The notes beneath the pieces are model-generated. The model was given only the letters and a program-made list of their open reading frames with translations, did not search any database and was not told the DNA's origin. A program made the translations under genes and the position numbers. DNA of 64,000 bases from Methylobacterium radiotolerans JCM 2831 (lineage in GTDB: Bacteria; Pseudomonadota; Alphaproteobacteria; Rhizobiales; Beijerinckiaceae): the NCBI RefSeq assembly GCF_000019725.1, contig NC_010505.1, positions 1,240,001 through 1,304,000 of the forward strand, in the 5' to 3' direction. Of this stretch, positions 24,758-33,984 are shown piece after piece; position 1 is the first letter of the stretch; every line of letters starts with the position of its first letter.

Positions 24758-27700
24758 TTGAAGCAGATCCGCGGCCTGTACCATCGCTGGGCGCGCTCCG
24801 GCCCGGTCCGCGCGAGCGGCAACCCGCTGATCCGGCTGGCCGCCCGCCGCGGCCTGCCGGCGGCGGACGATCTCGCCACCGCGGACGCGCAGGTCGCCGT
24901 CCTGTCCCCGCACGTCGACGCGGCGTTCTACGCGAGCTGGTACGGGATCGCGGCCGACCCGGTGCGCGACTACCTCGTCCACGGCTGGCGCGCGGGCCGC
25001 GACCCGCGCCCCGACTTCGACTCCGCCGCCTACCTCGCCCGGCACTCCCACATCGCCCGCGCCGGCATCAACCCGCTCCTGCACGCCCTCGCGCGCCGGC
25101 GCGGCGGGGCGGGCGGGGAGGGGGAGGCGGCCGCCCTGCCGAGGCCCGACACGGCCGAGGCCCACCGCCTCGCCCGCCGCCTCGTCGACGGCGCCTTCTA
25201 CCTCGCCGGCAATCCCGACCTCGCCGCCGCCGGCGTCGACCCGGTCGACCACTACATGGCCTCGGGCTGGCGCGAGGGCCGCGAGCCGGCGCCACAATTC
25301 GACACCCTGGCCTACTGCCTCACCCGCGGGATCACCTTCGCCACACAGAACCCGCTGGTCCACTACGTCCTCCACGGCGGTTCCGCCCGGCCCGACCCGA
25401 ACGCCGCGCTCGCCCTGCGGATCGAGACGCTCGCCCCCTACTTCGACGCCGCCCACTACCGGCAGCGCCTGCCCGAGCCGCAGGCCGAGGCCCTGGCCGG
25501 GGCCTCGGACGCCGCGCTGCTGCGCCACTACGTGGCGGAGGGCTGGCGGGCGCGGATCGGCCCGCGGCCGGACTTCGACCCGGCCGGCTACGTGCAGGCG
25601 CGGTCCGGCAGCCGGGCGGTCGCGGACGACCCGTTCTTCCGCTACGTGGCCGAAACCCGGCTCTCCGGGGGCGAGCCGTTCGCGGCGCCGCACCGGCTGA
25701 ACCTGCCGGCGGTGGACGCGGACTGGTACCGGGCGACCTACCCGGACGTGGGCGGGCGCGAGCCGTTCCTGCACTTCGCCGAGGCGGGCTGGCGGGAGCT
25801 GCGCGATCCCGGGCCGGGACGCTCGACGCTGGCGGCGCTGCTGCGGGTCTGCGGGCTGCGGCCGGCGCGGGCGCCGGTGGAGGACACCGGCTGGCTGGGG
25901 GCGATCGGGCGGGAGACCCTCGACCGGGACGCGCTCCTGGACCTGCAGGCGCGGCTGGTGGCGGGGCATTTCGACCACGGCTTCTACCGGGCGCGCTACG
26001 GCCTGTCCGAGGCGGAGGACGCGGTGCGCGACTACTGCGACACCGGCTGGAAGACGGGCCGCAATCCCCGACCCGACTTCAACGGCTGGGCCTACCGCGC
26101 GCACCATCCGTCCGCCGAGGCGACGGGCCTCGCGCCCTTCGTCCACCACCTCGCCCGGGCCTTGCTGCGGGGCGACGACCTCGCGGGCGACGCCTTCGAT
26201 CCACGCTACGGCGCGCCGCCGGCCGAGGAGGACGCGGAGCTGTTCGAGCAGGCCCGCCTGATCGAGCCGCTCTTCGACGCGCCCTGGTACGTCAAGCGCT
26301 ACCCGGACACTGGCGGCTTCGAGAACGGCCCGGTGATCCACTTCCTGTCCCACGGCCAGGAGGAGGACCGCGACCCGAGCAAGACCTTCTCGACCCGCTT
26401 CTACCGCCGGGCCTACGGGCATCTGCTGGGTCCCGGGGAGTCGCCGTTCCTGCACTACGTGCGCACCGGCCGGGCCGCCGGGCTGATGGGCTGCCCCGAG
26501 GATCTCGGCACCTACCCGCCCATGGAAGCCCCGGCGGCCCGCGAGTGGGACCGCCTGCCCCGCGCCCTGCCCATCGCGCAGGCCCGCGTCGTCGTCATCG
26601 TCCCGGTCTACAAGGGCCGCGGCGAGACCCTGCGCGCCATCCATGCCTGCCTGTCGGCGCCCCAGGCCACCCCCTTCACCCTGCTCGCCGTCAACGACCG
26701 CTCCCCCGACCCGGAACTCACCGCGGAGCTGGCCGCCCTCGCCGGCCGCGGCCTGTTCCACCTCGTCGAGAACGAGCAGAACCTCGGCTTCGTCCGCTCG
26801 GTCAACCGCGCCCTCGGCCTGCGCCAGGGCCGCGCCGTCGTCCTGCTCAACTCCGACGCTGAAGTCTTCGGCGACTGGCTCGACCGCCTCGTCGCCCACG
26901 CCGAACCTCAGACAGACCCTCAGGCAGACCCTCGGGCCGGGTCCGGCACGGAGGCAGGGGCTGGGGCAGGCGCAGGAATGGGCGCGGGGCTGCCCGTGGG
27001 CAGCGTCACGCCCCTGTCCAACAACGCCACGATCTGCTCCTACCCGCGCTTCAACGCCAACAACACCATGCCGCTCGAGATCGCCCGGCCCGACCTCGAC
27101 CGCGTGGCCGCGCAGGTCAACCGCGGCCGCGCCGTGCCCGTGCCCACCGGCGTCGGCTTCTGCATGTACATGACCGCCGCCGCCCTCGACGCGGTCGGCG
27201 ACCTCGACGCCGAGGCCTTCGGTAAGGGCTACGGCGAGGAGAACGACTGGTGCCTGCGCGCCACCAAGGCCGGCTTCGTCAACCTGCTCGCCGAGGACGT
27301 GTTCGTCCACCATGCCGGCCAGATCTCGTTCGGGCTCGACGCGGGCGGCGAGTACGTCCAGGGCCAGGCGGCGCTGCTGGCCAAGCACCCCGACTACCCG
27401 GCCCGGGTCGGGCAGTTCGTCCAGGCCGATCCCGGCCGGCGCGGGCGGGCGCGGCTCGACCGGGCGCGGCTGGCCCGGCACTTCTCGGGGCGGGCGCTGC
27501 TCTACGTGACGCACAGCTGGGGTGGGGGCATCCAGCGGCACATCGACGACATGGTCGCGCAGGCCCGGGCCGAGGGCCTGAGCGTGGTGCTGCTGCAGAT
27601 CGACCGGACCCGCAACCTCGAGGTCCACGTCTCGTATCGCGGCCCCGAGTTCCTGTACCTGCCCAACCTCGACAGCCTGTACCTGCCGCGGGACGCGGCC

Positions 27701-28726
27701 GAGCTCGCCGACTTCGTCGGGCAGCTGGCGCCGGTGCTGATCCACGTGCACTCGCTGGCGGGGCTGCGCTGGGGCGCGGCGCGGGCGCTGATGGCGGTGG
27801 TGGCGGGCGCGGGGCGGCCCTACGCGTGGACGCTGCACGACTACTCGCCGGTGTGCCACCGCAACCACCTGGTGCAGCCGGACGGGCGCTACTGCGGCCT
27901 GGCACCGGTCAGCGAGTGCCGGTCGTGCCTGGCGGTGGACGCGGACGGGTTCGAGGAGCCGGATCCGGGCGAGCGGCGGGCGGCGTTCGGGGCGTTCCTG
28001 GCGGGCGCCGCGCGGGTGTTCGCGCCGTCCTGCGACACGGCGGCCCGGATCCGCGCGGTGTACCCGGATCTCGCCGTCACGGTGCGGCCGCACGTCGAGC
28101 CGGAGCGGTCGGTGCGCTCGACCGCCCTGCAGCGGCCCGGCCGCGTCCGCCGCGTCGCCGTGCTCGGCGGCATCAGCCTCCCCGAAGGCGGCCTGTTCCT
28201 GCAGGCCCTGGCCACCGACGCGCAGGACCGCGACCTGCCGCTGCATTTCACGATCGTGGGCCACTCGGACCCGGCCCTGACGGGCGGCCTCGCGCGCGCC
28301 GGCGTCACCGAGACGGGGCGGTACTCCACCGACGATCCGACCCTCGACCGGGTCGCCCGGGCGGCCCTCCAGATCGCCGAGACCGGCCGCCACTGGGAGG
28401 ACGACGAGACCCTCGATCTCGTCACCCAGGTCTCGGCCGACCTGGTCCTGCTGCCGTCGATCTGGCCCGAGACCTACGCGTACGCGCTGACCCTGGCCCT
28501 GCGAACCGGCCTGCCGGTGGCGGCCTTCGACCTCGGCGCCCCGGCCGAGCGGCTGCGCGGCGTGCCGAACGGTCACCTCCTCTCGTACGCGCTCACCACC
28601 GATCCGGCCGCCTGCAACGACCGCCTGCTGGCCATCGACCTCTCGGATCCCGGGCAGGACGCGGGATCGATTCCGGAGGCCACCTCCGGCGACCTGATGC
28701 GGGCCTACTACGGCCTGGCGGTCTGA
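24758..28726 (+). CDS. Giant GT2 + GT4 glycosyltransferase with six N-terminal GT-associated repeats
   Basis: 1322 residues from TTG 24758; no ATG fits. Residues about 48-575 hold six diverged repeat units, starting near 48, 140, 225, 318, 398 and 500 (for example GAFYLAGNPDLAAAGVDP and HYMASGWREGREP). Residues about 610-840 are a GT2 domain (VVVIVPVYKGRGETLRAI, LLNSDAEVFGDW, GYGEENDWCLRA), interrupted by a low-complexity insert near 717-747. Residues about 911-1310 are a GT-B, GT4-like domain (LLYVTHSWGGGIQRHIDDM, WTLHDYSPVCHRNHL, LLPSIWPETYAYALTLAL with its conserved Glu). Two catalytic halves suggest sequential addition of sugars, perhaps as a chain-initiating or chain-extending enzyme. 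A 1476-codon antisense frame opposite it is a codon-bias artefact. The ABC permease follows after 82 bases. Confidence 0.9.
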   Translation: MKQIRGLYHRWARSGPVRASGNPLIRLAARRGLPAADDLATADAQVAVLSPHVDAAFYASWYGIAADPVRDYLVHGWRAGRDPRPDFDSAAYLARHSHIARAGINPLLHALARRRGGAGGEGEAAALPRPDTAEAHRLARRLVDGAFYLAGNPDLAAAGVDPVDHYMASGWREGREPAPQFDTLAYCLTRGITFATQNPLVHYVLHGGSARPDPNAALALRIETLAPYFDAAHYRQRLPEPQAEALAGASDAALLRHYVAEGWRARIGPRPDFDPAGYVQARSGSRAVADDPFFRYVAETRLSGGEPFAAPHRLNLPAVDADWYRATYPDVGGREPFLHFAEAGWRELRDPGPGRSTLAALLRVCGLRPARAPVEDTGWLGAIGRETLDRDALLDLQARLVAGHFDHGFYRARYGLSEAEDAVRDYCDTGWKTGRNPRPDFNGWAYRAHHPSAEATGLAPFVHHLARALLRGDDLAGDAFDPRYGAPPAEEDAELFEQARLIEPLFDAPWYVKRYPDTGGFENGPVIHFLSHGQEEDRDPSKTFSTRFYRRAYGHLLGPGESPFLHYVRTGRAAGLMGCPEDLGTYPPMEAPAAREWDRLPRALPIAQARVVVIVPVYKGRGETLRAIHACLSAPQATPFTLLAVNDRSPDPELTAELAALAGRGLFHLVENEQNLGFVRSVNRALGLRQGRAVVLLNSDAEVFGDWLDRLVAHAEPQTDPQADPRAGSGTEAGAGAGAGMGAGLPVGSVTPLSNNATICSYPRFNANNTMPLEIARPDLDRVAAQVNRGRAVPVPTGVGFCMYMTAAALDAVGDLDAEAFGKGYGEENDWCLRATKAGFVNLLAEDVFVHHAGQISFGLDAGGEYVQGQAALLAKHPDYPARVGQFVQADPGRRGRARLDRARLARHFSGRALLYVTHSWGGGIQRHIDDMVAQARAEGLSVVLLQIDRTRNLEVHVSYRGPEFLYLPNLDSLYLPRDAAELADFVGQLAPVLIHVHSLAGLRWGAARALMAVVAGAGRPYAWTLHDYSPVCHRNHLVQPDGRYCGLAPVSECRSCLAVDADGFEEPDPGERRAAFGAFLAGAARVFAPSCDTAARIRAVYPDLAVTVRPHVEPERSVRSTALQRPGRVRRVAVLGGISLPEGGLFLQALATDAQDRDLPLHFTIVGHSDPALTGGLARAGVTETGRYSTDDPTLDRVARAALQIAETGRHWEDDETLDLVTQVSADLVLLPSIWPETYAYALTLALRTGLPVAAFDLGAPAERLRGVPNGHLLSYALTTDPAACNDRLLAIDLSDPGQDAGSIPEATSGDLMRAYYGLAV
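26908..26998 (+). repeat. Low-complexity insert inside the GT2 domain
   Basis: Near-repeats of CAGACCCTCRGGC are followed by GGCAGGGGCTGGGGCAGGCGCAGG-like Gly/Ala coding runs. The encoded segment (PQTDPQADPRAG, then GAGAGAGMGAG) separates the NSDAEVFGDW motif from GSVTPLSNN, which are normally only some 15 residues apart in this GT2 subfamily. It looks like replication-slippage expansion and is a likely length-variable site between strains. Confidence 0.6.
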
Positions 28727-28808
28727 CGCGCCGCGGGTGCGGGCCGGGTCAACGCACTTTGGCCCATTTTCTCGTCGAGACAGGCGCCGCAACGCAGAGG
28801 TCCCATCG

Positions 28809-29603
28809 ATGCCCGCCCTCCCGAAGCCCGAATCGCAGAAGGGCCCGGTCGAGTCCTACCTCCACGTGCTGCACGCGCTGATGCTGCGCGACATGCGCAC
28901 GCGCTTCGGCGCCTCGATCTGGGGCTACGGCGTGGTCGTGCTCTGGCCCTGCGTGCACGTGTTCGTGCTGATCGCGATCTACACCTTCCAGAAATTGGCG
29001 GCCCCCCTGGGCGACAGCCGGCCCCTCTTCTTCGCCACGGGCGCGGTGCCGGTCCTGGTCTTCCAGTACATCTCCCGCGAGGTCATGAAGGCGGTGATCA
29101 TGAACCGCCCGCTGACCTATTATCCGCAGGTGAAGCTGTTCGACGTGATCCTGGCCCGCATCCTCGTCGAGATCGTCACCGGCTTTCTCGCCCTGCTGGT
29201 GGTCACCTCCGTCCTCGTGGCCATCGGGACCAATCCGATCCCGGCCGACCCCTTCACGGCGATGTGCGGCTATCTGGCAGCGATCGTGCTCGGCATCGGC
29301 ATCGGAACGATCAACGTCGCGATCATCGGTTTCTTCCCGGGCTGGCTGATCGGCTACGCGCTCTTCAGCATTATCCTCTATATCTCCAGCGGAGTCATGT
29401 TCCTGCCGAGCTATATGCCCGACAAGATATACTACTGGATGAAGTTCAATCCGGCCCTTCAGCTGGCGGAGTGGGTGCGCTCGGCCTATTACCCCTACGC
29501 CGGACTGCAGATCGACCAGCTCTACGTCCTGATGTTCGGCCTCACCTCGGCCAGCATCGGCCTCTTCCTCGTGAAGCACGTCGTCAGCAAGATCCAGATG
29601 TGA
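28809..29603 (+). CDS. ABC-2 type polysaccharide export permease (KpsM-like)
   Basis: 264 residues from ATG 28809, with GAGG about 10 bases upstream; an earlier start would add a non-membrane, Arg-rich leader. It has the ABC-2 permease pattern: an amphipathic N-terminal helix with MLRDMRTRFGAS, then about six hydrophobic segments, such as VVLWPCVHVFVLIAIYTF, ILVEIVTGFLALLVVTSVLV and AIVLGIGIGTINVAIIGFF. NPALQLAEWVRSAYYP is typical of the periplasmic face of KpsM/Wzm-type exporters. It would move a lipid-linked or completed polysaccharide across the inner membrane. The cognate ATPase (KpsT/Wzt) and outer-membrane exporter are not adjacent and not in the window. It follows the giant glycosyltransferase. 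Confidence 0.88.
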   Translation: MPALPKPESQKGPVESYLHVLHALMLRDMRTRFGASIWGYGVVVLWPCVHVFVLIAIYTFQKLAAPLGDSRPLFFATGAVPVLVFQYISREVMKAVIMNRPLTYYPQVKLFDVILARILVEIVTGFLALLVVTSVLVAIGTNPIPADPFTAMCGYLAAIVLGIGIGTINVAIIGFFPGWLIGYALFSIILYISSGVMFLPSYMPDKIYYWMKFNPALQLAEWVRSAYYPYAGLQIDQLYVLMFGLTSASIGLFLVKHVVSKIQM

Positions 29604-29811
29604 GACAGGCGTGCCGACGGACGGTCTCGGGGCATCGGATCGGCTGCCCGGCCGGGGCCGATCCTGCGGGTCCTCGCAGCCGGCGGGCGACCGATGACGC
29701 CGCGCCCGGCATGGGGCATAGCGGGAGCGGGGCCGCCGCGGCCCGCCGCTCCATCCGCGTCGGCGTCACCGGCCCCATAAAGCGTTCAGCGTCAGGATCC
29801 GAGGCCGCCGC

Positions 29812-30147
29812 ATGACGAAGAACCCCGTTCACGATATTGATACGAAGTATATTCGCCAGATCCAGCAACAGAACATCCAACTGGCCGTCCTGCGGGCCGA
29901 ACTCGACACCGCGGAGCAGGCACGCGCCGCGGCAGAGGCGCGCGCCGAGGCGACGAACAAACTCTTCGACGCCTTGCTGACGAGCCTGAGACCCTACGGG
30001 CTTCGGCGCAGGCGGTTCCTGTTCGCCATTCGGCGGATCGCCGCCGCCGTTCCGGATCACGGGCCCGCCGCGCTCCAGCACGCCGTGCTGTTCGACGGGT
30101 CGAACCGGATCCTGAAAGGCGGCCCCGCCGAGCGACCGCGCGTCTAA
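29812..30147 (+). CDS. Small coiled-coil protein of unknown function
   Basis: 111 residues. Residues about 15-48 form a heptad-rich coiled coil (IQQQNIQLAVLRAELDTAEQ) with an Ala/Glu-rich continuation, and the C-terminal half is basic (GLRRRRFLFAIRRIAAAVP). No signal peptide or membrane helix is evident. It sits between the export permease and the FkbM methyltransferase on the same strand. It could be an accessory or regulator of chain length or export, like other coiled-coil proteins in ABC-dependent capsule loci, but there is no sequence proof. Codon use fits a real gene. Confidence 0.65.
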   Translation: MTKNPVHDIDTKYIRQIQQQNIQLAVLRAELDTAEQARAAAEARAEATNKLFDALLTSLRPYGLRRRRFLFAIRRIAAAVPDHGPAALQHAVLFDGSNRILKGGPAERPRV

Positions 30148-30210
30148 TCCGAGGCTTCGCGCAGCCATCCCGAAACCTCCTTTTCACATCACGACGCGGA
30201 ACCGAGAGCG

Positions 30211-30963
30211 ATGGCGGTCGAACTCCTGACAGTGTTCAACGCTCTGACCAATTTGCGGGACAATCTGGGTACGAAGCCCCATATCGTCAGCGCGGAAATC
30301 GAATTTCTGTCGTTTGCTACCAAGATGGCTCTCTTCTCGAACTCCCAGCTGCTGCAGGATCTCTGGGTCCTGTACGAGTTGAAGGAGAAGCGGAACGGGT
30401 ATTTCGTCGAGTTCGGCGCCTGCGACGGCGTGAGCCTCAGCAACACGCTCCTGCTGGAGAAGACGTTCGGCTGGCAGGGCGCCCTCGCGGAGCCAGCGCG
30501 CGCGTGGCACGCTGCCCTGTACCGCAATCGCAGCTGCTACATCAGCGACCATTGCGTCTACCGGACCGACGGCGTCGAAGTCCTGTTCAACGAGACCGAT
30601 ATCGGAGAATTATCGGCCATCGAGGACTTCGCCGACGGCGACTTCCACGCCGGTTTCCGGCAGCAGGGCGTCCAGTATCCGGTGAAGACCATCTCCCTGA
30701 ACCGATTCCTGTCCGAGGCCTGCGCCCCTCGTCGCATCGACTACATGAGCATCGATGTCGAAGGCGGCGAGTTCGATGTCCTGCAAAGCCTCGATTTCTC
30801 GCGTCACGATATCGCGCTGATCAGCGTCGAGCACAATTTCGCCGACACGCGGGAGAAGATTTTCGATCTCCTGACGGGCCTGGGATACCGCCGCCGATTC
30901 CAGCAGCTCTCGATGTTCGATGACTGGTATGTGCGCCCCGATCTCGTGGCACCGCAGGCCTGA
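30211..30963 (+). CDS. FkbM-family SAM-dependent methyltransferase
   Basis: 250 residues. The FkbM core is clear: GYFVEFGACDGVSLSNTLLL is the SAM-binding motif I with its Glu, and KTISLNRFLSEACAPRRIDY leads to YMSIDVEGGEFDVLQSLDF, the family's Asp-x-E-G signature. ALISVEHNFADTREKIFDLL follows. Members O-methylate sugars or polyketides, and in glycan loci they cap or decorate sugars. The C terminus QLSMFDDWYVRP is also typical. It is spaced 64 bases from the coiled-coil gene and 13 bases from the next small gene, so probably an operon. Confidence 0.88.
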   Translation: MAVELLTVFNALTNLRDNLGTKPHIVSAEIEFLSFATKMALFSNSQLLQDLWVLYELKEKRNGYFVEFGACDGVSLSNTLLLEKTFGWQGALAEPARAWHAALYRNRSCYISDHCVYRTDGVEVLFNETDIGELSAIEDFADGDFHAGFRQQGVQYPVKTISLNRFLSEACAPRRIDYMSIDVEGGEFDVLQSLDFSRHDIALISVEHNFADTREKIFDLLTGLGYRRRFQQLSMFDDWYVRPDLVAPQA

Positions 30964-30975
30964 CGGTTCCTGACC

Positions 30976-31296
30976 ATGTCCGCAGAGACCGCCATCGAGA
31001 TCCTCGACTCGACCTTCGACCTGTTCAAGGCGATGGGCAGCGGGATCGATCTCGATCTGCAGTGGCTCGAGATCGCGAAGCGGCTCCAACGCGTCAGGGC
31101 GGAAGCCAGATGGTCGGCTGACCTCGACTTCATCGCCGTGAAGCTGAAGGCGCATGCCGCCTTCTACGCGGGCACGTACCGGCGTCCGAGCGGGCCGGAA
31201 CCGATCGATGCGGCCATGGCCCGCCACCTCGACGAGGTCGTCCGACACTATTCCCTGCTCCGCGCCCATCTGGAGCAGCAACTGCCCGCGCGCTAG
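30976..31296 (+). CDS. Small unknown protein at the end of the GC-rich glycan block
   Basis: 106 residues from ATG 30976, 13 bases after the FkbM gene, with good codon bias. It is helical and amphipathic (EILDSTFDLFKAMGSGIDLD, then WLEIAKRLQRVRAEARWSAD). I recognise no family. Its position suggests co-transcription with the methyltransferase. It is the last intact gene before the IS66 debris. Confidence 0.6.
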   Translation: MSAETAIEILDSTFDLFKAMGSGIDLDLQWLEIAKRLQRVRAEARWSADLDFIAVKLKAHAAFYAGTYRRPSGPEPIDAAMARHLDEVVRHYSLLRAHLEQQLPAR

Positions 31297-31399
31297 ATGT
31301 TTGGTCCCGGCATTTGGTAGAGTGGGTCTGACCTGAAGCGGCCGGGCTCAGCGGACCAGGCCTTGCAGATGTAATTGCCCAGGCCTGTGATGGCGGGGT

Positions 31400-31826
31400 T
31401 CAGGCGCCGATGGTTTTGAGGATGGTGCCGAATGAATTGGCGCCGGTCAGGCGGGCGGTATCGACGACGGTGCGGATGGAGGCCTCGCCCTCAGCCGCCC
31501 ACATGGCGCGGTAGCCGTTGGTCACCTTCCGCTGCACGACGGCCGGACGCAGCAGCCGCTCGGAGCCGTTATTGGTCGGCTCGACCTTTCCAGGATAGGT
31601 GAGGAACACCAGGAGCTGATTGCGCGCGCGGCTGATCTTGGCCTGGAGCTCGCGGGTCAGGTCACAGCGGCTCGGTGAAGCCAGGATGGCGCCGAGTTGC
31701 CGATCCAGGCTCCGGCGCTTGGCCGAGAGCGTCGCGGCAGCCAAATGCGTGACGCTCTCGGCCAGGGCGAACACGCTCTGTAGCCAGAGTTGCAGGCGCC
31801 AGGGGACGGGATCGTCGCTGACCTCT
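31400..31826 (-). pseudogene. IS66-family transposase C-terminal remnant (minus strand)
   Basis: About 140 codons on the minus strand match the end of an IS66-type DDE transposase. KVEPTNNGSERLLRP contains the final catalytic region (N-N-x-x-E-R) and KVTNGYRAMWAAEGEASIRT the following block. The open frame continues upstream without a start codon (DPVPWRLQLWLQSVFALAES) until about 31826, where the sequence abruptly becomes the plus-strand TnpB of another IS66 element. The N-terminal three quarters are therefore missing. Inactive. Confidence 0.85.
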
Positions 31827-31827
31827 G

Positions 31828-32132
31828 AACTTCCGCAAGGGCATGGACGGGCTGGCCGCTCTGGTCCGGGACGCGATGGGTGGAGATCCGTTCTCGGGCA
31901 CGGTCACGTGTTCCGCTCGAAGCGCGCCGACCGGGTGAAGCTCCTGGTCTGGGATGGAAGCGGCCTGGTCCTCGCGACCAGGCGTCTGGAGGCGGGTCAG
32001 TTCTGTTGGCCGAAGATCGAGGACGGCGTGGTCCGGCTGAGCGCGGCGCAGCTCGCGGCGCTCGTCGAAGGCTTGAACTGGAAGCGCGTCCATACGGCGC
32101 GTGCCGTGGGCGTGCCGGCGGTTGCCGGCTGA
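31828..32132 (+). pseudogene. IS66 TnpB remnant, frameshifted
   Basis: The IS66 accessory protein TnpB is recognisable from FRKGMDGLAALVRDAMGG (first frame) and VFRSKRADRVKLLVWDG, RRLEAGQFCWPKIEDG, LNWKRVHTARAV (second frame). The frame changes near 31901-31907, and the N-terminal region expected before RKGMDGL is cut off at the junction with the opposite-strand IS66 remnant. The product would be non-functional. Confidence 0.85.
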
Positions 32133-32200
32133 GCAAAATGGCTGGCTAGCGGGCTTCATCGCGATGGTAATCCGCTGACAGATCTGATCTAATCTGCTTC

Positions 32201-33721
32201 GTGGCCGCGCCTGCTTCGCCCGCGTTCGACGATCCCGAGATGCTCAAGGCGCTGCTCGCCGAGGAGCGCGCCGAGAACGAGCGGTTGCGCCAGATCATCC
32301 TGGCGATGCAGCGCCACCGGTTTGGCCGCCGCGCCGAGAGCCTGCCTGAGGATCAACTCCTGCTCGGGCTGGAGGAGGCCGAGCAGGTCGAGGCTGCGGG
32401 CTTTGCCGCCGAGGAGAGCGAGCCCGCCAAGAAGGAGGCCCGGAGGGTCAGCGGCGCACGAATCGTGGGGCGCTGCCCACCCACCTGCCGCGGGTCGAGT
32501 GCCTCGTCGATATCGACAGCACCGCCTGTCCATGCTGCTCGGGTGCCCTGCATCGGATCGGCGAGGATGTATCCGAGCGCCTCGACGTGGTGCCGGCGCA
32601 GTTCCGGATGCTGGTGATCCGGCGCCCGCGCTACGCTTGCCGCGCCTGCGGGGACGCAATTGTGCAGGCACCCACGCTAGCGCGGCTGATCGAGAGCGGC
32701 CTACCCACCGACGCTCTCATCGCGCAGGTGCTCGTCTCCAAATACGCCGACCGCCTGCCGCTCTACCGGCAGGCGCAGATCTTTGCCCGCCAGGGCGTCA
32801 GCCTCGACCGCTCGACGCTGGCCGACTGGGCCGGGCGCGCCGCCTTCCTCCTCCGGCCCGTGCACGAGCGACTCCTGGAGACGCTCGTGCACGGGCAAGC
32901 TGTTTGCCGACGAGACCACGGCACCGGTGCTCGAGCCGGGCCGCGGCGGCACCAAGACCGGCCAGCTCTGGGCGTATGCGCGCGACGACCGGCCTTGGGG
33001 CGGGACGGATCCGCCCGGCGTCGCCTACGTGTACGCGCCCGACCGCACAGCCGGACGACCGATCGCGCATCTCTGCGGGTTTGCAGGCGTGCTGCAGGTC
33101 GACGGCTAGGCGGCCTACGAGAGCCTGGCCAGGGGCGGCGCGGTGCGGCTGGCCTACTGCTGGAGCCATGTGCGTCGGCAATTCTATGACCTCGCCGCCT
33201 CCTCGCCGATCGCCACGGAAGCGCTCTCTCGCATTGCCGTGCTCTACCGGATGGAGGCCGAGATCCGCGGCCGCTCGGCCGAGGAGCGACGTGCGGCCCG
33301 TCAGGAACGAAGCCGGCCCGTGGTCGATGCACTGGAGGCGTGGTTGCGGGAGAAGCTCGGCCTCTTGCGCCGCAAGAGCAACCTCGCGGAGGCGATCCGC
33401 TACGCCCTGAGCCGCTGGGCGGGGCTGAACCTGTTCCTCGCCGACGGGCGCGTCGAGATCGACAACAACACCATCGAGCGGGCGATCCGACCGTTGGCCC
33501 TGACGCGGAAGAACGCGCTGTTTGCCGGCTCGGACGGTGGGGCCGGACATTGGGCTGTCGTCGCCTCGCTAGTCGAGACCTGCAAGCTCGTCGGCGTCGA
33601 GCCGCAGGCCTATCTGGCTGACATCATCGCCCGTATCGTCGAGGGCCATCCGCAGCGGCACCTCGATGATCTGCTGCCATGGGCTTACCAGCCCACGCCA
33701 GCCCTCGAAGCCGTGGCCTGA
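32201..33721 (+). pseudogene. IS66 TnpC transposase, broken by two frameshifts and an amber codon
   Basis: A near full-length IS66 transposase gene starting at GTG 32201. The N-terminal part (LLAEERAENERLRQIILAM, leucine-zipper-like) is followed by a frameshift near 32445, with RRTNRGALPTHLPRVECLVD continuing in another frame. Next come the zinc-finger-like CPCCSGALHR and the DDE regions (LDRSTLADWAGRAAFLL). A second frameshift lies near 32895 (HGQ then KLFADETTAPVLEPG) and an in-frame TAG at 33107-33109 replaces the Tyr of a VDGYAAYE-type motif. The last part, VEIDNNTIERAIRPLALTRK, is intact. Three independent lesions make it a pseudogene of some age. Confidence 0.92.
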
Positions 33722-33734
33722 GGACAGCGCTTAC
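33719..33734 (-). repeat. Right terminal inverted repeat of the IS66 element
   Basis: Read on the minus strand the end is GTAAGCGCTGTCCTCA, matching the GTAAGCG start typical of IS66-family termini, just after the TnpC stop. The partner left end, expected upstream of tnpA, is not present, because the left part was lost at the junction near 31,827. Confidence 0.7.
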
Positions 33735-33984
33735 CGCGCTCGCCGGTGCGGTCGATCACGATGACCCAGCACCTTCCTGGCCAGCTTCAAGATCGCAGCC
33801 CTGCGTGTCTGGCCGAGCGCCTTATGAATCCGCGACCTAAAGAAACCCGGCAGAGTCGCATACCGACGCACCTCGCGAACCACAGACGCCAAACAACGAC
33901 GACGCGCCGCAACCGTCTAGGTTTCAAACGCTCCCAAATCACAACGACTAAATAAAGATCGGCTATCAGCCTATAGCAGATTGT

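Noticed and set aside
24362..28792. A 1476-codon open frame on the minus strand opposite the giant glycosyltransferase
   Set aside because: It is rich in Arg, Ala, Pro and Val in a pattern that mirrors third-position GC bias of the plus-strand gene, and has no recognisable motif. The plus strand has clear GT2 and GT4 domains.
33735..33984. Possible C-terminal gene fragment on the minus strand next to the IS66 right end (RSRIHKALGQTRRAAILKLA)
   Set aside because: It reads protein-like for about 60 codons, but has a stop just upstream and matches nothing I recognise. It could be the tail of a gene cut by IS66, with too little evidence for a feature. The 69-codon plus-strand frame there is equally unsupported.
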